From positions 51,887 through 115,886 of the forward strand of contig CAXOVY010000008.1 in the NCBI GenBank assembly GCA_964213355.1: 64,000 bases of DNA, given 5' to 3'. The notes below the pieces were generated by a model. It was not told the DNA's origin, ran no database searches, and saw nothing but the letters and a program-made list of their open reading frames with translations. The position numbers and the translations under genes were made by a program. The DNA comes from JBAXAM01 sp964213355. GTDB lineage: Bacteria; Pseudomonadota; Gammaproteobacteria; UBA9339. Of this stretch, positions 1-8,884 are shown piece by piece (the first letter of the stretch is position 1; each line of letters starts with the position of its first letter).

Positions 1-2
1 GC

Positions 3-578
3 AGTAATGGAACTGGAAGTATGAATAATGTAAAAAATTGGTATACCGATATTCGTGCTTTGTTTGGGAGAAATTTTGAGTTTAAAAGTTCTTCATTATC
101 CCCTTATGCAGGTTTTGGCTATCGTTACTTGGACAATAATTCTGAAGGAATGGTAACCACTACTGGTAATAGTGGTTATCGTAGGGCAAGTAATTACTAC
201 TATTTACCAATCGGTATTACGCATCAAGTAAATTTATCAAGTCAGTCTAAGTTGGTTACCAATATTGAATTTGATTATTTGACCATAGGCAAACAAGTCA
301 ACTATTTCTCCGATTTTTCTATTGTACAAACTAAGTATGGCAAAATTTTAGGAAGGGATATTACAAATACGCAAAAAAAGGGATATGGAGCTCGGTTCAG
401 TACCATGTGTCAGATAAACAATTGGTTAATAGGTCCGTATCTAACCTATTGGCGTATAAATACTTCAGATGGAGTAGTTGTACCAACGATTGATACAAAC
501 AATAGCGTTGTTTATTATGAACCCAAAAACAACACCATAGAAGCAGGCTTAAAAATCAGCTATAAGCTGGCAGAATAA
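3..578 (+). CDS. Outer-membrane beta-barrel-like protein, 5' end outside window
   Basis: The reading frame is open from the first bases of the window, so the gene starts upstream and only its last 191 codons are seen. The visible part alternates aromatic and polar residues in short stretches with glycine turns (for example AGFGYRYLD near the start and EAGLKISYKLAE at the end), as in the strands of an outer-membrane barrel. The final strand ends a few residues before the stop. I do not recognise the family. The ATG at 21 is probably an internal Met, because the frame continues before it. It converges with accC, with 32 bases between. Confidence 0.6.
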   Translation, partial: SNGTGSMNNVKNWYTDIRALFGRNFEFKSSSLSPYAGFGYRYLDNNSEGMVTTTGNSGYRRASNYYYLPIGITHQVNLSSQSKLVTNIEFDYLTIGKQVNYFSDFSIVQTKYGKILGRDITNTQKKGYGARFSTMCQINNWLIGPYLTYWRINTSDGVVVPTIDTNNSVVYYEPKNNTIEAGLKISYKLAE

Positions 579-610
579 AAACTGAGCTAGATTGGGTATA
601 AATACACACT

Positions 611-1963
611 TTATTTGTGATCGGTTTGTTTTTTACAAAAATCTTCCAGATGGTGGATGTTAACACCGCCTTGTAAAAATTTTTTATCTTCTAAAATACG
701 TTGATGTAGTGGTATGTTTGTTTTTATTCCTTCTATTACAATTTCTTTTAGCGCATTTCTCATCTTTACTATGGCAATTTCTCGAGTCTTGCCATAGCTA
801 ATAATCTTACCAATTAAGGAATCATAAAATGGAGGAACAACATAGCTTTGGTAAATATGCGAATCAACCCTAATTCCAGGACCACCAGGCGCATGGAAAA
901 CATTAATTTTCCCTGGGCAAGGCATAAAATTATCTGGATCTTCGGCATTAATTCGACATTCGATTGCGTGTCCATGGATCTGAACTTCTTTGCCTCTTAT
1001 GCTTAATTTTTCACCAGCGGCAACTAAAATTTGCCACTTAACAATATCAATTCCGGTTGTTTCTTCGGTAATTGAATGCTCAACTTGGATGCGTGTATTC
1101 ATTTCAATAAAGTAAAATTTGCCATCTTCATATAGAAATTCAAATGTACCGGCGCCACGATATTTTAACCTACGGCAAGCAGCAACGCATTGATCGCCAA
1201 TATCTTCCCGTTGTTTTGAAGTAATGCCAATGGCAGGAGCTTCCTCGAGAACTTTTTGGTGTCGTCTCTGCATTGAGCAATCACGTTCACCAAGATAAAT
1301 AGCATATCCCTTGCCATCACCCAAAACTTGAACTTCAATATGGCGTGGGTTTTGCAAAAATTTTTCCATGTAGATAGTTGGATCACCAAATGCAGAACTT
1401 GCTTCAGCTCGTGTCATAGAAATTGAATTTAGCAACTCGGTTTCGTCGTGTACTACACGCATGCCGCGTCCACCACCACCAGCGGCAGCTTTTATAATTA
1501 TTGGATAACCAATTTTTTTTGCAAGAATAACGTTTTCATGATCATTTTTACTTAAGGGGCCATCAGAACCAGGTATGCAGGGAATGCCGGCTTGTTTCAT
1601 TGTGTGAAGTGCGGCTATTTTATTACCCATAGTGCGAACGGTCTCATGGTTGGGGCCGACAAAAGTGAAACCGCTTTTTTCAACCTGTTCGACAAAATTA
1701 GCATTTTCAGCAAGAAAGCCATAGCCAGGATGAATGGCGTCAGCTCCGGTAATTTCTGCGGCGCTAATTACAGCGGGAATGTTAAGATAACTGTCTGCCG
1801 ATGGTGGTGGTCCAATGCAAACAGCTTCGTCGGCAAGTTGTACATGCATCAACTCTCGATCAGCGCTTGAGTAAACGGCGACAGTTTTAATCCCGAGCTC
1901 GTAACAAGCTCGTTGTATCCTTAAAGCGATTTCACCACGGTTTGCTATTAAAACTTTTTTCAC
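611..1963 (-). CDS. accC: Acetyl-CoA carboxylase, biotin carboxylase subunit
   Basis: This subunit carboxylates the biotin carried by AccB, using ATP and bicarbonate, in the first committed step of fatty-acid synthesis in the cytoplasm. At 450 residues it has the usual length. The N-terminus KKVLIANRGEIALRI is the biotin carboxylase signature. The glycine-rich ATP-grasp loop (KAAAGGGGRGMR), the catalytic-region motif FEFLYEDGKFYFIEMNTR and the RIQVEH motif are all present. It lies 24 bases after accB on the same strand, the standard accBC operon. Confidence 0.98.
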   Translation of the reverse strand: MKKVLIANRGEIALRIQRACYELGIKTVAVYSSADRELMHVQLADEAVCIGPPPSADSYLNIPAVISAAEITGADAIHPGYGFLAENANFVEQVEKSGFTFVGPNHETVRTMGNKIAALHTMKQAGIPCIPGSDGPLSKNDHENVILAKKIGYPIIIKAAAGGGGRGMRVVHDETELLNSISMTRAEASSAFGDPTIYMEKFLQNPRHIEVQVLGDGKGYAIYLGERDCSMQRRHQKVLEEAPAIGITSKQREDIGDQCVAACRRLKYRGAGTFEFLYEDGKFYFIEMNTRIQVEHSITEETTGIDIVKWQILVAAGEKLSIRGKEVQIHGHAIECRINAEDPDNFMPCPGKINVFHAPGGPGIRVDSHIYQSYVVPPFYDSLIGKIISYGKTREIAIVKMRNALKEIVIEGIKTNIPLHQRILEDKKFLQGGVNIHHLEDFCKKQTDHK

Positions 1964-1987
1964 GGATTCACCCTTGTTTATAGGTTT

Positions 1988-2434
1988 TTACTCAATAACA
2001 AATAACGGTTGCCCATACTCGACCGCTTGAGCATTTTCAACCAAGCGTGCAGTTATAGTTCCTGATCTATCAGATTCGATTCTATTGAACATTTTCATGG
2101 CTTCAATTAAACAAAGGGTGTCGCCAGTTTTAACTTGTTGTCCGATATCTACGAAATGCTTAGATCCGGGTGTAGCTGAAAGATAAACTGAACCGACCAT
2201 TGGAGAATTTACGGTATGTTTTGCGATAATAGCTTCTGTTTTGCTTGGCTCTAATAGCGATTTTTGATTAGATTGCTGCATTATTGGCGTAGATGTCTGC
2301 ATAATCTGTTCAAAGTTAGCTATAGATTTGTTCAGTGTTACACGGATAGATTCTTTTTCTTCATGAATCTCAAGTTCAGCAATATTATTTTCATTTACTA
2401 AATCAATAAGTTTTTTTATTTTTCTTATATCCAT
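1988..2434 (-). CDS. accB: Biotin carboxyl carrier protein of acetyl-CoA carboxylase
   Basis: This protein carries the biotin that AccC carboxylates and the carboxyltransferase then unloads. The N-terminal helix (MDIRKIKKLIDLVNENNIAELEI) is typical of AccB and is followed by a linker rich in Gln and Ser. The C-terminal biotinyl domain has the EAMKMFN motif, whose Lys is the biotinylation site. At 148 residues it is of normal size. It is the first gene of the accBC operon; the region upstream separates it from the divergent groESL operon. aroQ, often just upstream, is not here. Confidence 0.97.
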   Translation of the reverse strand: MDIRKIKKLIDLVNENNIAELEIHEEKESIRVTLNKSIANFEQIMQTSTPIMQQSNQKSLLEPSKTEAIIAKHTVNSPMVGSVYLSATPGSKHFVDIGQQVKTGDTLCLIEAMKMFNRIESDRSGTITARLVENAQAVEYGQPLFVIE

Positions 2435-2720
2435 AGATGATTCTCATTTATAATTCAAAATTGAATTACAATTTAACAAAAAATTGATGTTTTGTCCATA
2501 ATCGAAGCAAGTTCAATGAAGATAGCTGTATAATTGATGAGTGTTATGATGGATGAAACACGGACTAAAGCCTTGTTCATTACCCAGATATGGCGAACAT
2601 TATTTTAGAAGCAAGGTAAAACTAAATTATTAGTTCTGGAAGAGTGTGATAATAAGTTAATGAACAGAGTTTTATCCTGTGCCTACCCAATCAACGACAA
2701 GATATTTTGTTGTGTAGGGA

Positions 2721-2782
2721 TTGAAGTATTGACATTAACCCCCACTTGATTATCATTGGCACTCTTTTTATTAGAGTGCTAA
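2721..2782 (+). promoter_or_regulatory. groESL control region: sigma-32 and sigma-70 promoters plus CIRCE operator
   Basis: Three signals overlap. A heat-shock promoter has TTGAAG at 2721 and CCCCACTT at 2740-2747. A near-consensus sigma-70 promoter has TTGACA at 2729-2734, 16 bases, then TATCAT at 2751-2756. Directly after it lies an almost perfect CIRCE element, TTGGCACTC, nine bases, GAGTGCTAA (2756-2782), differing from consensus at one base of the left arm. This predicts repression by HrcA together with heat induction by RpoH. The rest of the 426-base gap between accB and groES (2435-2720) holds nothing I recognise. Confidence 0.88.
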
Positions 2783-2860
2783 AAAATATAGCAAAAGCAT
2801 AAAAACACGCCAAGCTATATCCATAAAACAACAATAATTAATAATCAGGAGAAGAGCTAC

Positions 2861-3154
2861 ATGTCAAAAATTCGTCCTTTACATGACCGCGTGGTCATTA
2901 AGCGTATGGAAGAAGAGCGTACCTCTGCCGGTGGTATTGTGATTCCAGATACAGCTGCCAATGAAAAACCAACCCGTGGTGAAGTCTTTGCTGTTGGTAA
3001 GGGTGGTTTATCAAAGGATGGTCAGGTTCATCATATGGAAGTTAAAGTGGGTGACAAAGTGTTGTTCGGTAAATATTCTGGCACTGAAGTCAAAATTGAT
3101 GGAAAAGAATATGTCATCATGCGTGAAGAAGACATTTTGGCTATTGTCCAATAA
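2861..3154 (+). CDS. groES: Co-chaperonin GroES
   Basis: GroES is the heptameric lid of the GroEL folding chamber. The 97-residue protein has the expected KIRPLHDRVVIKR start, a mobile-loop region with TSAGGIVIPDTA, and the VGDKVLFGKYSGTEVK motif. A strong ribosome site (AGGAG) precedes the ATG at about ten bases. It is the first gene of the groESL operon, 67 bases before groEL, and is controlled by the CIRCE/heat-shock region upstream. Confidence 0.99.
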   Translation: MSKIRPLHDRVVIKRMEEERTSAGGIVIPDTAANEKPTRGEVFAVGKGGLSKDGQVHHMEVKVGDKVLFGKYSGTEVKIDGKEYVIMREEDILAIVQ

Positions 3155-3221
3155 GTGTTTATTATCATGTATGTGTGAAGAAAATGTTTTAGCAGTTTTC
3201 AATAAGCGGAGGAATTAAAAT

Positions 3222-4880
3222 ATGTCAGCTAAAGATTTAAAATTTGGTGGTGATGCACGTCACCTAATGTTACAAGGTGTTAATTTATTAACTGATGCAG
3301 TTGCCGTAACTCTTGGTCCCAAAGGACGTAATGTTGTAATAGAAAAATCTTTTGGTGCCCCAACAATTACTAAAGATGGTGTATCAGTTGCTAAAGAAAT
3401 CGAACTTAAATGTAGGTACATGAATGCGGGTGCACAGATGGTGAAAGAAGTTGCATCGAAGACTTCAGATATTGCTGGCGATGGCACTACTACTGCAACT
3501 GTATTGGCAAGAAGCATGTTGACCGAAGGCGTAAAAGCTGTAGCGGCCGGCATGAATCCAATGGATCTTAAACGTGGTATGGACCTTGCGGTTAAGGCTG
3601 TTGTCGAGCAATTGGTCAAGCTTTCAAAGCCATGCGCCGATGCTAAAGCAATTGCACAAGTTGGTACTATTTCTGCTAATGCAGACGAGGCGATTGGTAA
3701 TATTATTGCTGAATCAATGGGAAAAGTTGGCAAAGAGGGTGTAATCACAGTTGAAGATGGATCTGGACTAGAAAATGAACTAGAAATTGTTGAAGGTATG
3801 CAATTTGATCGTGGTTATTTATCACCATATTTTATCAATAATCAGCAGAACATGAGTGTTGAGCTACAAACACCTTATATTTTAATTGTTGATAAAAAAA
3901 TCTCTAATGTGCGCGAAATGCTGCCACTATTGGAAGGGGTTGCTAAATCAGGCAAACCATTATTTATCATCGCCGAAGATGTTGAAGGAGAGGCTTTAGC
4001 AACTTTAGTAGTTAACAATATTCGCGGTATAGTTAAAGTTGCTGCAGTTAAAGCACCTGGTTTTGGTGATCGTCGTAAAGCAATGTTACAAGATATAGCA
4101 GTGTTAACTGGAGCTAAAGTTATTGCAGAAGAGGTTGGTTTGACTCTTGAAGGTGCTACTTTAAATGATCTTGGTCATGCCAAACGTATTGCTATCACTA
4201 AGGATAATTCGACAATTATTGATGGTGCTGGTGCGCAAAAAGATATTAAAGCGCGCATTGAGCAAATTCGTTGTGAAATTGACAATACCACTTCTGATTA
4301 TGATCGCGAAAAATTGCAAGAAAGACTAGCTAAACTTGCTGGTGGTGTTGCCGTAATCAAAGTTGGTGCTGCAACTGAAATCGAGATGAAAGAGAAAAAA
4401 GCTCGGGTTGAAGACGCATTGCATGCAACGCGTGCTGCAGTTGAAGAAGGGGTTGTTCCTGGTGGTGGTGTTGCTTTAATTCGTTCTTTGCAAGCAGTCA
4501 AAACCATTAAAGGGGCTAATCACGATCAAGATGCTGGTATTGCTATTATTCGTCGAGCACTTGAAGTACCATTGCGTCATATTGTAAGCAATAGCGGTGA
4601 TGAGCCATCGGTAGTGCTTAATAAAGTTGCTGAGGGCAAAGGCAATTTTGGTTATAACGCAGCAACTGGTGAATTTGGAGACATGATACAAATGGGTATT
4701 CTTGATCCAACCAAAGTTACACGCACGGCATTACAAAATGCTGCATCTATTGCTGGCCTAATGATTACTACTGAATGCATGATTACTGATCTTCCAAAGA
4801 AGGAAGAAACATGTAGCCATGGTGGTGGTGGTATGGGCGGTGGTATGGGAGGCATGGGTGGTATGGGAGATATGATGTAA
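3222..4880 (+). CDS. groEL: Chaperonin GroEL (60 kDa)
   Basis: GroEL is the ATP-driven double-ring chaperonin that folds cytoplasmic proteins with GroES. At 552 residues it is full length. Visible motifs are LGPKGRNVVIEKSFG, the ATP-site GDGTTTATVLA, and the C-terminal Gly/Met tail (GGMGGMGGMGDMM). GGAGG lies upstream of the ATG at a normal distance. It is the second gene of groESL and is followed by a strong hairpin terminator. Confidence 0.99.
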   Translation: MSAKDLKFGGDARHLMLQGVNLLTDAVAVTLGPKGRNVVIEKSFGAPTITKDGVSVAKEIELKCRYMNAGAQMVKEVASKTSDIAGDGTTTATVLARSMLTEGVKAVAAGMNPMDLKRGMDLAVKAVVEQLVKLSKPCADAKAIAQVGTISANADEAIGNIIAESMGKVGKEGVITVEDGSGLENELEIVEGMQFDRGYLSPYFINNQQNMSVELQTPYILIVDKKISNVREMLPLLEGVAKSGKPLFIIAEDVEGEALATLVVNNIRGIVKVAAVKAPGFGDRRKAMLQDIAVLTGAKVIAEEVGLTLEGATLNDLGHAKRIAITKDNSTIIDGAGAQKDIKARIEQIRCEIDNTTSDYDREKLQERLAKLAGGVAVIKVGAATEIEMKEKKARVEDALHATRAAVEEGVVPGGGVALIRSLQAVKTIKGANHDQDAGIAIIRRALEVPLRHIVSNSGDEPSVVLNKVAEGKGNFGYNAATGEFGDMIQMGILDPTKVTRTALQNAASIAGLMITTECMITDLPKKEETCSHGGGGMGGGMGGMGGMGDMM

Positions 4881-4904
4881 AAAACATTTTGTCCCTTTTT
4901 AGTT

Positions 4905-5867
4905 TTAGCTTTGACCAAAAGCCCCTGCGTTGTTGCGGGGGCTTTTGTTATTTACTGTTTTGCGCACCACATAAATTGGTCGTTGTTTGGTTTCCTGATA
5001 AACACGACCCAAGTACTCTCCCAGCACGCCAATCCCTATTAACTGAACACCGCCAATAAATAAAATTGCGACAAAAAGTGAAGCATACCCTGGTAAATCA
5101 ACCCCGCTGATAATTGTTCTTAACACAATCCAACTACCATAGAGAAAAGCGAATAGTGCCAATAAAAATCCTAGATAGCTCCATATTCGTAGTGGCAGGG
5201 TACTAAAGCTAGTGATGCCATCGAGGGCAAAGTTCCACAATTTCCATTTATTCCACTTGGTTGTTCCAGATATACGTGTCGAACGATCATATTCAATAAT
5301 CGTGCTTTTAAATCCAACCCAAGCAAACAATCCTTTCATGAAACGCTGGCGCTCTGGTAATTTTTTAAGCGCCTCTACTACCATTCGATCCATTAAACGA
5401 AAATCACCGACATTATCAGGAATTTTAAAATCTGCTAACCAGTTATGGAGTTTGTAAAAACAATTAGCGCTATTTCTTTTTAGCCATGAATCACCTAAAC
5501 GTTTTCGCCTCTTGGCTAAAACAACTTCAAACCCTTCTTCCCACTTCTGCAACATTGCTACTATTAATTCTGGAGGATCTTGTAAATCAGCATCAATTGG
5601 AATAATCGCATCTCCAGTAGCGAAATCAATTCCAGCAGTCAGAGCAGCTTCTTTGCGGAAATTGCGTGAAAGTTGGACGATTTTAAGGCGGTCATCTTTT
5701 ATTTTTAGCAGGTTGGCAAAAGTAGTATCATCACTACCATCATCAACACAAACAAACTCAAAAGTATATTGTTTTATATCATTTACAATGAGGAATATCT
5801 TTTTAAAAAAATCTAAAACCGTGTCGCCTTCATTGTAAAATGGAATAACTAATGATATCGTTTTCAT
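4905..5867 (-). CDS. GtrB/ArnC-type undecaprenyl-phosphate glycosyltransferase
   Basis: This is a family 2 glycosyltransferase that probably moves a sugar from a nucleotide donor to undecaprenyl phosphate at the inner membrane. Domain order: an N-terminal GT-A fold with VIPFYNEGDTV, the nucleotide-binding VDDGSDD, and IDADLQDPPELI as the metal-binding region; then two membrane segments (about residues 225-290, including FLLALFAFLYGSWIVL). The 320-residue length fits GtrB. No flippase or acceptor-side partner is next to it, so the sugar and product are unknown. Its 3' end overlaps the groEL terminator. Confidence 0.85.
   Translation of the reverse strand: MKTISLVIPFYNEGDTVLDFFKKIFLIVNDIKQYTFEFVCVDDGSDDTTFANLLKIKDDRLKIVQLSRNFRKEAALTAGIDFATGDAIIPIDADLQDPPELIVAMLQKWEEGFEVVLAKRRKRLGDSWLKRNSANCFYKLHNWLADFKIPDNVGDFRLMDRMVVEALKKLPERQRFMKGLFAWVGFKSTIIEYDRSTRISGTTKWNKWKLWNFALDGITSFSTLPLRIWSYLGFLLALFAFLYGSWIVLRTIISGVDLPGYASLFVAILFIGGVQLIGIGVLGEYLGRVYQETKQRPIYVVRKTVNNKSPRNNAGAFGQS
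4917..4946. terminator. Hairpin terminator after groEL
   Basis: The arms AAAAGCCCCTGC and GCGGGGGCTTTT form a 12-base stem with one G-T wobble, and T runs lie on both sides, so it could act in either direction. It sits 36 bases after the groEL stop. It lies within the last codons of the glycosyltransferase on the other strand, so those residues (around NNAGAF) are encoded by the stem itself. Confidence 0.85.
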
Positions 5868-5887
5868 TCCGTGATAATAACATAAAT

Positions 5888-6469
5888 ATGAAATACGCTA
5901 AAATAATCTTACTATTTGTTGGAGTAGTATTTTTAATAGGATGTGCCCATTTCCAATCGCAGCCAATTTTTAAATATATACCTTGGCAAGAACGCCAAGC
6001 GAAAATGAAAAAAAACAAAAACTGGATTATTAATGGAACGCTTAGTATTACGCATAATAAAAAAAGAGATATAGCCAGTTTCACATGGCAGCAAAACCAA
6101 AATGATTACACAATAAATATTTCAGGACCGCTAAATTTAAACAGCGTTAAAATTATTGGTACTGCAAACCAAGTTGAATTTTGTCAGTCAGGACAAGCTT
6201 GTATTCGCGAGTCCCTTAACCCATTTGGTTGGAGACTGCCAATTTCTAATATGCGATATTGGGTTTTAGCGTTTCCGGCGCCAGCTAAAATAGAAGCAAC
6301 AAAGTTTGATCAATACGGGCACTTAACTGCGTTTGAGCAACAAGGTTGGAGAATTAATTATTCTGATTTTCAGCCTGTAAATAACGTAGATTTACCTAAT
6401 ATAATTACATTACAAAACAAGAAATTTTTTATTAAATTAAAAATAAAAAAATATTCATTTTATAATTAA
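5888..6469 (+). CDS. lolB: Outer-membrane lipoprotein LolB
   Basis: LolB receives lipoproteins from LolA in the periplasm and inserts them in the outer membrane. It starts with a lipoprotein signal (hydrophobic run ending VFLIGC, Cys as lipidation site). The body has the LolB pattern: NWIINGTLSITHN, then ISGPLN, then ESLNPFGWRLPISNMRYWVL. The ATG at 5888 is preferred because it gives a compact signal peptide; an in-frame ATG at 5852 would add 12 residues. The usual neighbours ispE and prs are not here. A decayed copy of its 3' end lies just downstream. Confidence 0.85.
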   Translation: MKYAKIILLFVGVVFLIGCAHFQSQPIFKYIPWQERQAKMKKNKNWIINGTLSITHNKKRDIASFTWQQNQNDYTINISGPLNLNSVKIIGTANQVEFCQSGQACIRESLNPFGWRLPISNMRYWVLAFPAPAKIEATKFDQYGHLTAFEQQGWRINYSDFQPVNNVDLPNIITLQNKKFFIKLKIKKYSFYN

Positions 6470-6499
6470 ACATCTCTCAATTATGCTTGGGCAACGCTA

Positions 6500-6618
6500 G
6501 AGAATTGGTTGTTCTGATTTCCAGTCTGTAAATAGAGTAGATTTACCTAATATAATTGCGTTACAAAATAAAAAGTTTTTTATTAAATTGAAAATAAAAA
6601 ACATTCTTTTATAATCAA
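6500..6618 (+). repeat. Decayed tandem copy of the lolB 3' end
   Basis: This stretch repeats 6349-6470, the end of lolB, with scattered substitutions. Identical blocks include GTAGATTTACCTAATATAAT and TTTTTTATTAAATT. The copy ends just before the recF stop codon. It carries no complete gene, so it is a remnant of a local duplication in the gap between convergent lolB and recF. Confidence 0.85.
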
Positions 6619-6622
6619 ATAA

Positions 6623-7699
6623 TTACGCCGTAATGATTCCTTGTTCCACATGAAACATCTTGATGTTTCGAGAATCTGAAAAATTTTCTAAGTCATTGCG
6701 CGCGAGTCCAGTTACAAAAATTTGTGATTGTAAATTTAGCAAGATCTCAGCAATTAAAGATTTTTTTTGAGAATCTAATTCTGCAGGCAAATCGTCAACC
6801 AAATAAACACAACTTTTCCCAGTTAATTTGCTAAGCAATATTCCTTGCGAAATTTGTAGCCCATAAAGTAGTAATTTTTGCTGTCCACGAGATAGTGCAT
6901 CTTTTGCTGGAATTTTATTAACTGTTACTCGTAAGTCTGCGCGCTGCGGCCCAACTGATGTATATCCAAAATGTAGATCATTTTTCAAATTATCAGCTAA
7001 AATTAATGTCAAATTTTGCTCAATGTCCCAGCCGGCAAAATAAGATATGTTTATTGAAAAATCGCATAATAGTTTTTGTAAAACTGACTGTGCAATGGGA
7101 ATAAAATATTCTACATATTTTTTTCTATGCTCGTGTAGTTCAAAACCAAATTGAGACAATTCTTTGTCCCACGTTTTTATATAATCAATTTTAAAATTTG
7201 TACGTAGGCTCGCATTACGTTGTTCTACAATTCGCTCTACTCTGCGCCATAGAATCAAAAAATTCTGTTCCACATGAAACAATCCCCAGTCTATAAACTG
7301 CCGCCTTATTTTTGGTCCATCATCAAATAAACTATGGCTGTCTTGATTTAAAAGCTGTAGAGGTAATAATTTGGTTATCTCTATATTTGAGGGAACATCT
7401 TCTCCTGCAACTTTAATGCGCTTGCCGCTAGTAATCGAACGATCAACACCAACAGAAATATAATTATTTGCTTGCTCTATTTTTCCGAAAAGAGAAAAGC
7501 CATTGGTTTCATATTTGATAATTCTTCGCAAAAGATGACTTCGAAAAGAACGCCCAAGAGCTAAGTAATAAATTGTCTCTAAAATACTTGTTTTACCAGA
7601 ACCATTTTTACCATAAAAAATATTACAGTGATTGCTGAAATCAAAATGAATGTTTTCGAGATTACGAAAATTAATAATATTAAAAAAAGATAAAGACAT
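6623..7699 (-). CDS. recF: DNA replication and repair protein RecF
   Basis: RecF is an ABC-type ATPase that helps load RecA at single-strand gaps. The 358-residue protein has the Walker A motif YGKNGSGKTSILE near the N-terminus, the signature region LSRGQQKLLLYGLQ, and Walker B around VYLVDDLPAELD. It follows dnaN in the order dnaA-dnaN-recF, but gyrB, which normally follows, is absent. The gene contains two identical 16-base parS-like sites, each encoding FHVEQ. Confidence 0.97.
   Translation of the reverse strand: MSLSFFNIINFRNLENIHFDFSNHCNIFYGKNGSGKTSILETIYYLALGRSFRSHLLRRIIKYETNGFSLFGKIEQANNYISVGVDRSITSGKRIKVAGEDVPSNIEITKLLPLQLLNQDSHSLFDDGPKIRRQFIDWGLFHVEQNFLILWRRVERIVEQRNASLRTNFKIDYIKTWDKELSQFGFELHEHRKKYVEYFIPIAQSVLQKLLCDFSINISYFAGWDIEQNLTLILADNLKNDLHFGYTSVGPQRADLRVTVNKIPAKDALSRGQQKLLLYGLQISQGILLSKLTGKSCVYLVDDLPAELDSQKKSLIAEILLNLQSQIFVTGLARNDLENFSDSRNIKMFHVEQGIITA
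6642..6657. promoter_or_regulatory. parS-like site 1 (inside recF)
   Basis: TGTTCCACATGAAACA differs at two positions from the parS consensus TGTTTCACGTGAAACA bound by ParB/Spo0J. It encodes FHVEQ at the RecF C-terminus. A second, identical copy lies 624 bases away. The changed central step (CACATG rather than CACGTG) weakens the palindrome, so ParB binding is a suggestion only. Confidence 0.4.
7266..7281. promoter_or_regulatory. parS-like site 2 (inside recF)
   Basis: This is an exact second copy of TGTTCCACATGAAACA, in the same reading frame, again encoding FHVEQ. Two identical 16-mers of this kind in an origin-proximal gene fit the usual placement of parS sites, but no parAB genes are in the window. 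Confidence 0.4.
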
Positions 7700-7760
7700 A
7701 AAGATTAACTAAGATCAGCTTTGTGTTTAAAAATTGTTTAAATTCAAAATGTTAAGTGAT

Positions 7761-8873
7761 TTATTGCCTTATCGGCATTAAAACATATAAGCAATTCGTA
7801 CTACCATTAACTTCTTCAATTACAACTCCATTTTCACCATCTTTAAAAGAAACACTAATTTTTTCGGTTTCAACTATATTCAATATATCTACAAAATAGC
7901 CGATATTAAAAATAGCGTTTAAATTTTCTCCTTGATAATCAACAACTAATTCTTCGGCAGCTTCTTCTTGGTCTGGATTATTTGTTGTTAGCATTAGTGT
8001 GTTAGAGTGTAATTGAAAACGAGCACTGCGAAATAATTCATTAGACAAAATGCCGACACGTGTTAAAGCTTGTTTTAACTCATTACAAGTTATCTCAACT
8101 CGTTTGTCACCCCTTTTGGGGATTATTTTGTTGTAATTTGGGAATTTACCGCTAATTAACTTAGAAGTTAAAACAAAATCTTTCCCTTTTACGCGAACAA
8201 AATTATTATTAAAACTTACTGTAACTTCTTCATCAGAGGTTTCAAGTAAACGTAATAATTCAACAACACCTTTACGTGGAATTATTACTTGAGCAAAAGA
8301 ATTATCAACAACCGATGATGAGATACTATTCATTGCCAGACGGTGGCCATCAGTTGCAAGCGCTTGAATCAAACCATCCTTTACTTCAATTAGTAATCCA
8401 TTCAAGTACTGACGCACATCTTGCTGTGGAATCGCAAATGAGGTTTTTTCAATTAATTTTCGCAGCGCGCCTTGGGTTATTCTAAATTCCAAAGATTTTT
8501 CTTGTATTGGTGTGCGTGGAAAATCTCTTGTTGGCAAAGATGTTAAAACAAAGCGACTTTTGTCCGAAGAAACGGTGATACGGCCACGATCTTCGGTCAA
8601 CTCAAGCAAACTATTTTCTGGAAGTGCACGACAAATATCTAAAAATTTTTTACCTGGCAATGTAACTTCCATCGGTTTTTCTATCGCCCATTCCATATGT
8701 GCCAAGCCACAGAGTTCAACCTCAAGATCTGTTCCAATAAAAGTTAAATTTTTATCTTGTAAAGTTACCAAAATATGCGACAGAATTGGTAAGGTTTGGC
8801 GTCGTTCAACCACGCCAGCCACCAATTGCATAGGTTTAAGCAACAACTCACGTTTAATTGTAATTTTTACCAT
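7761..8873 (-). CDS. dnaN: DNA polymerase III beta subunit (sliding clamp)
   Basis: The clamp encircles DNA as a dimer and tethers polymerase III. The 370-residue length is standard. Family features include LPILSHILV in domain 1, RQYLNGLLIE and ALATDGHRLA in domain 2, and the C-terminal VLMPIRQ, which closes the partner-binding pocket. It lies 11 bases after dnaA and 61 before recF on the same strand. Confidence 0.98.
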   Translation of the reverse strand: MVKITIKRELLLKPMQLVAGVVERRQTLPILSHILVTLQDKNLTFIGTDLEVELCGLAHMEWAIEKPMEVTLPGKKFLDICRALPENSLLELTEDRGRITVSSDKSRFVLTSLPTRDFPRTPIQEKSLEFRITQGALRKLIEKTSFAIPQQDVRQYLNGLLIEVKDGLIQALATDGHRLAMNSISSSVVDNSFAQVIIPRKGVVELLRLLETSDEEVTVSFNNNFVRVKGKDFVLTSKLISGKFPNYNKIIPKRGDKRVEITCNELKQALTRVGILSNELFRSARFQLHSNTLMLTTNNPDQEEAAEELVVDYQGENLNAIFNIGYFVDILNIVETEKISVSFKDGENGVVIEEVNGSTNCLYVLMPIRQ

Positions 8874-8884
8874 ATTTAAATTCC

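Noticed and set aside
2555..2610. A 20-codon frame (ATGATGGATGAAACACGG) upstream of groES
   Set aside because: Very short, no ribosome site, no sign of conservation that can be judged from the sequence.
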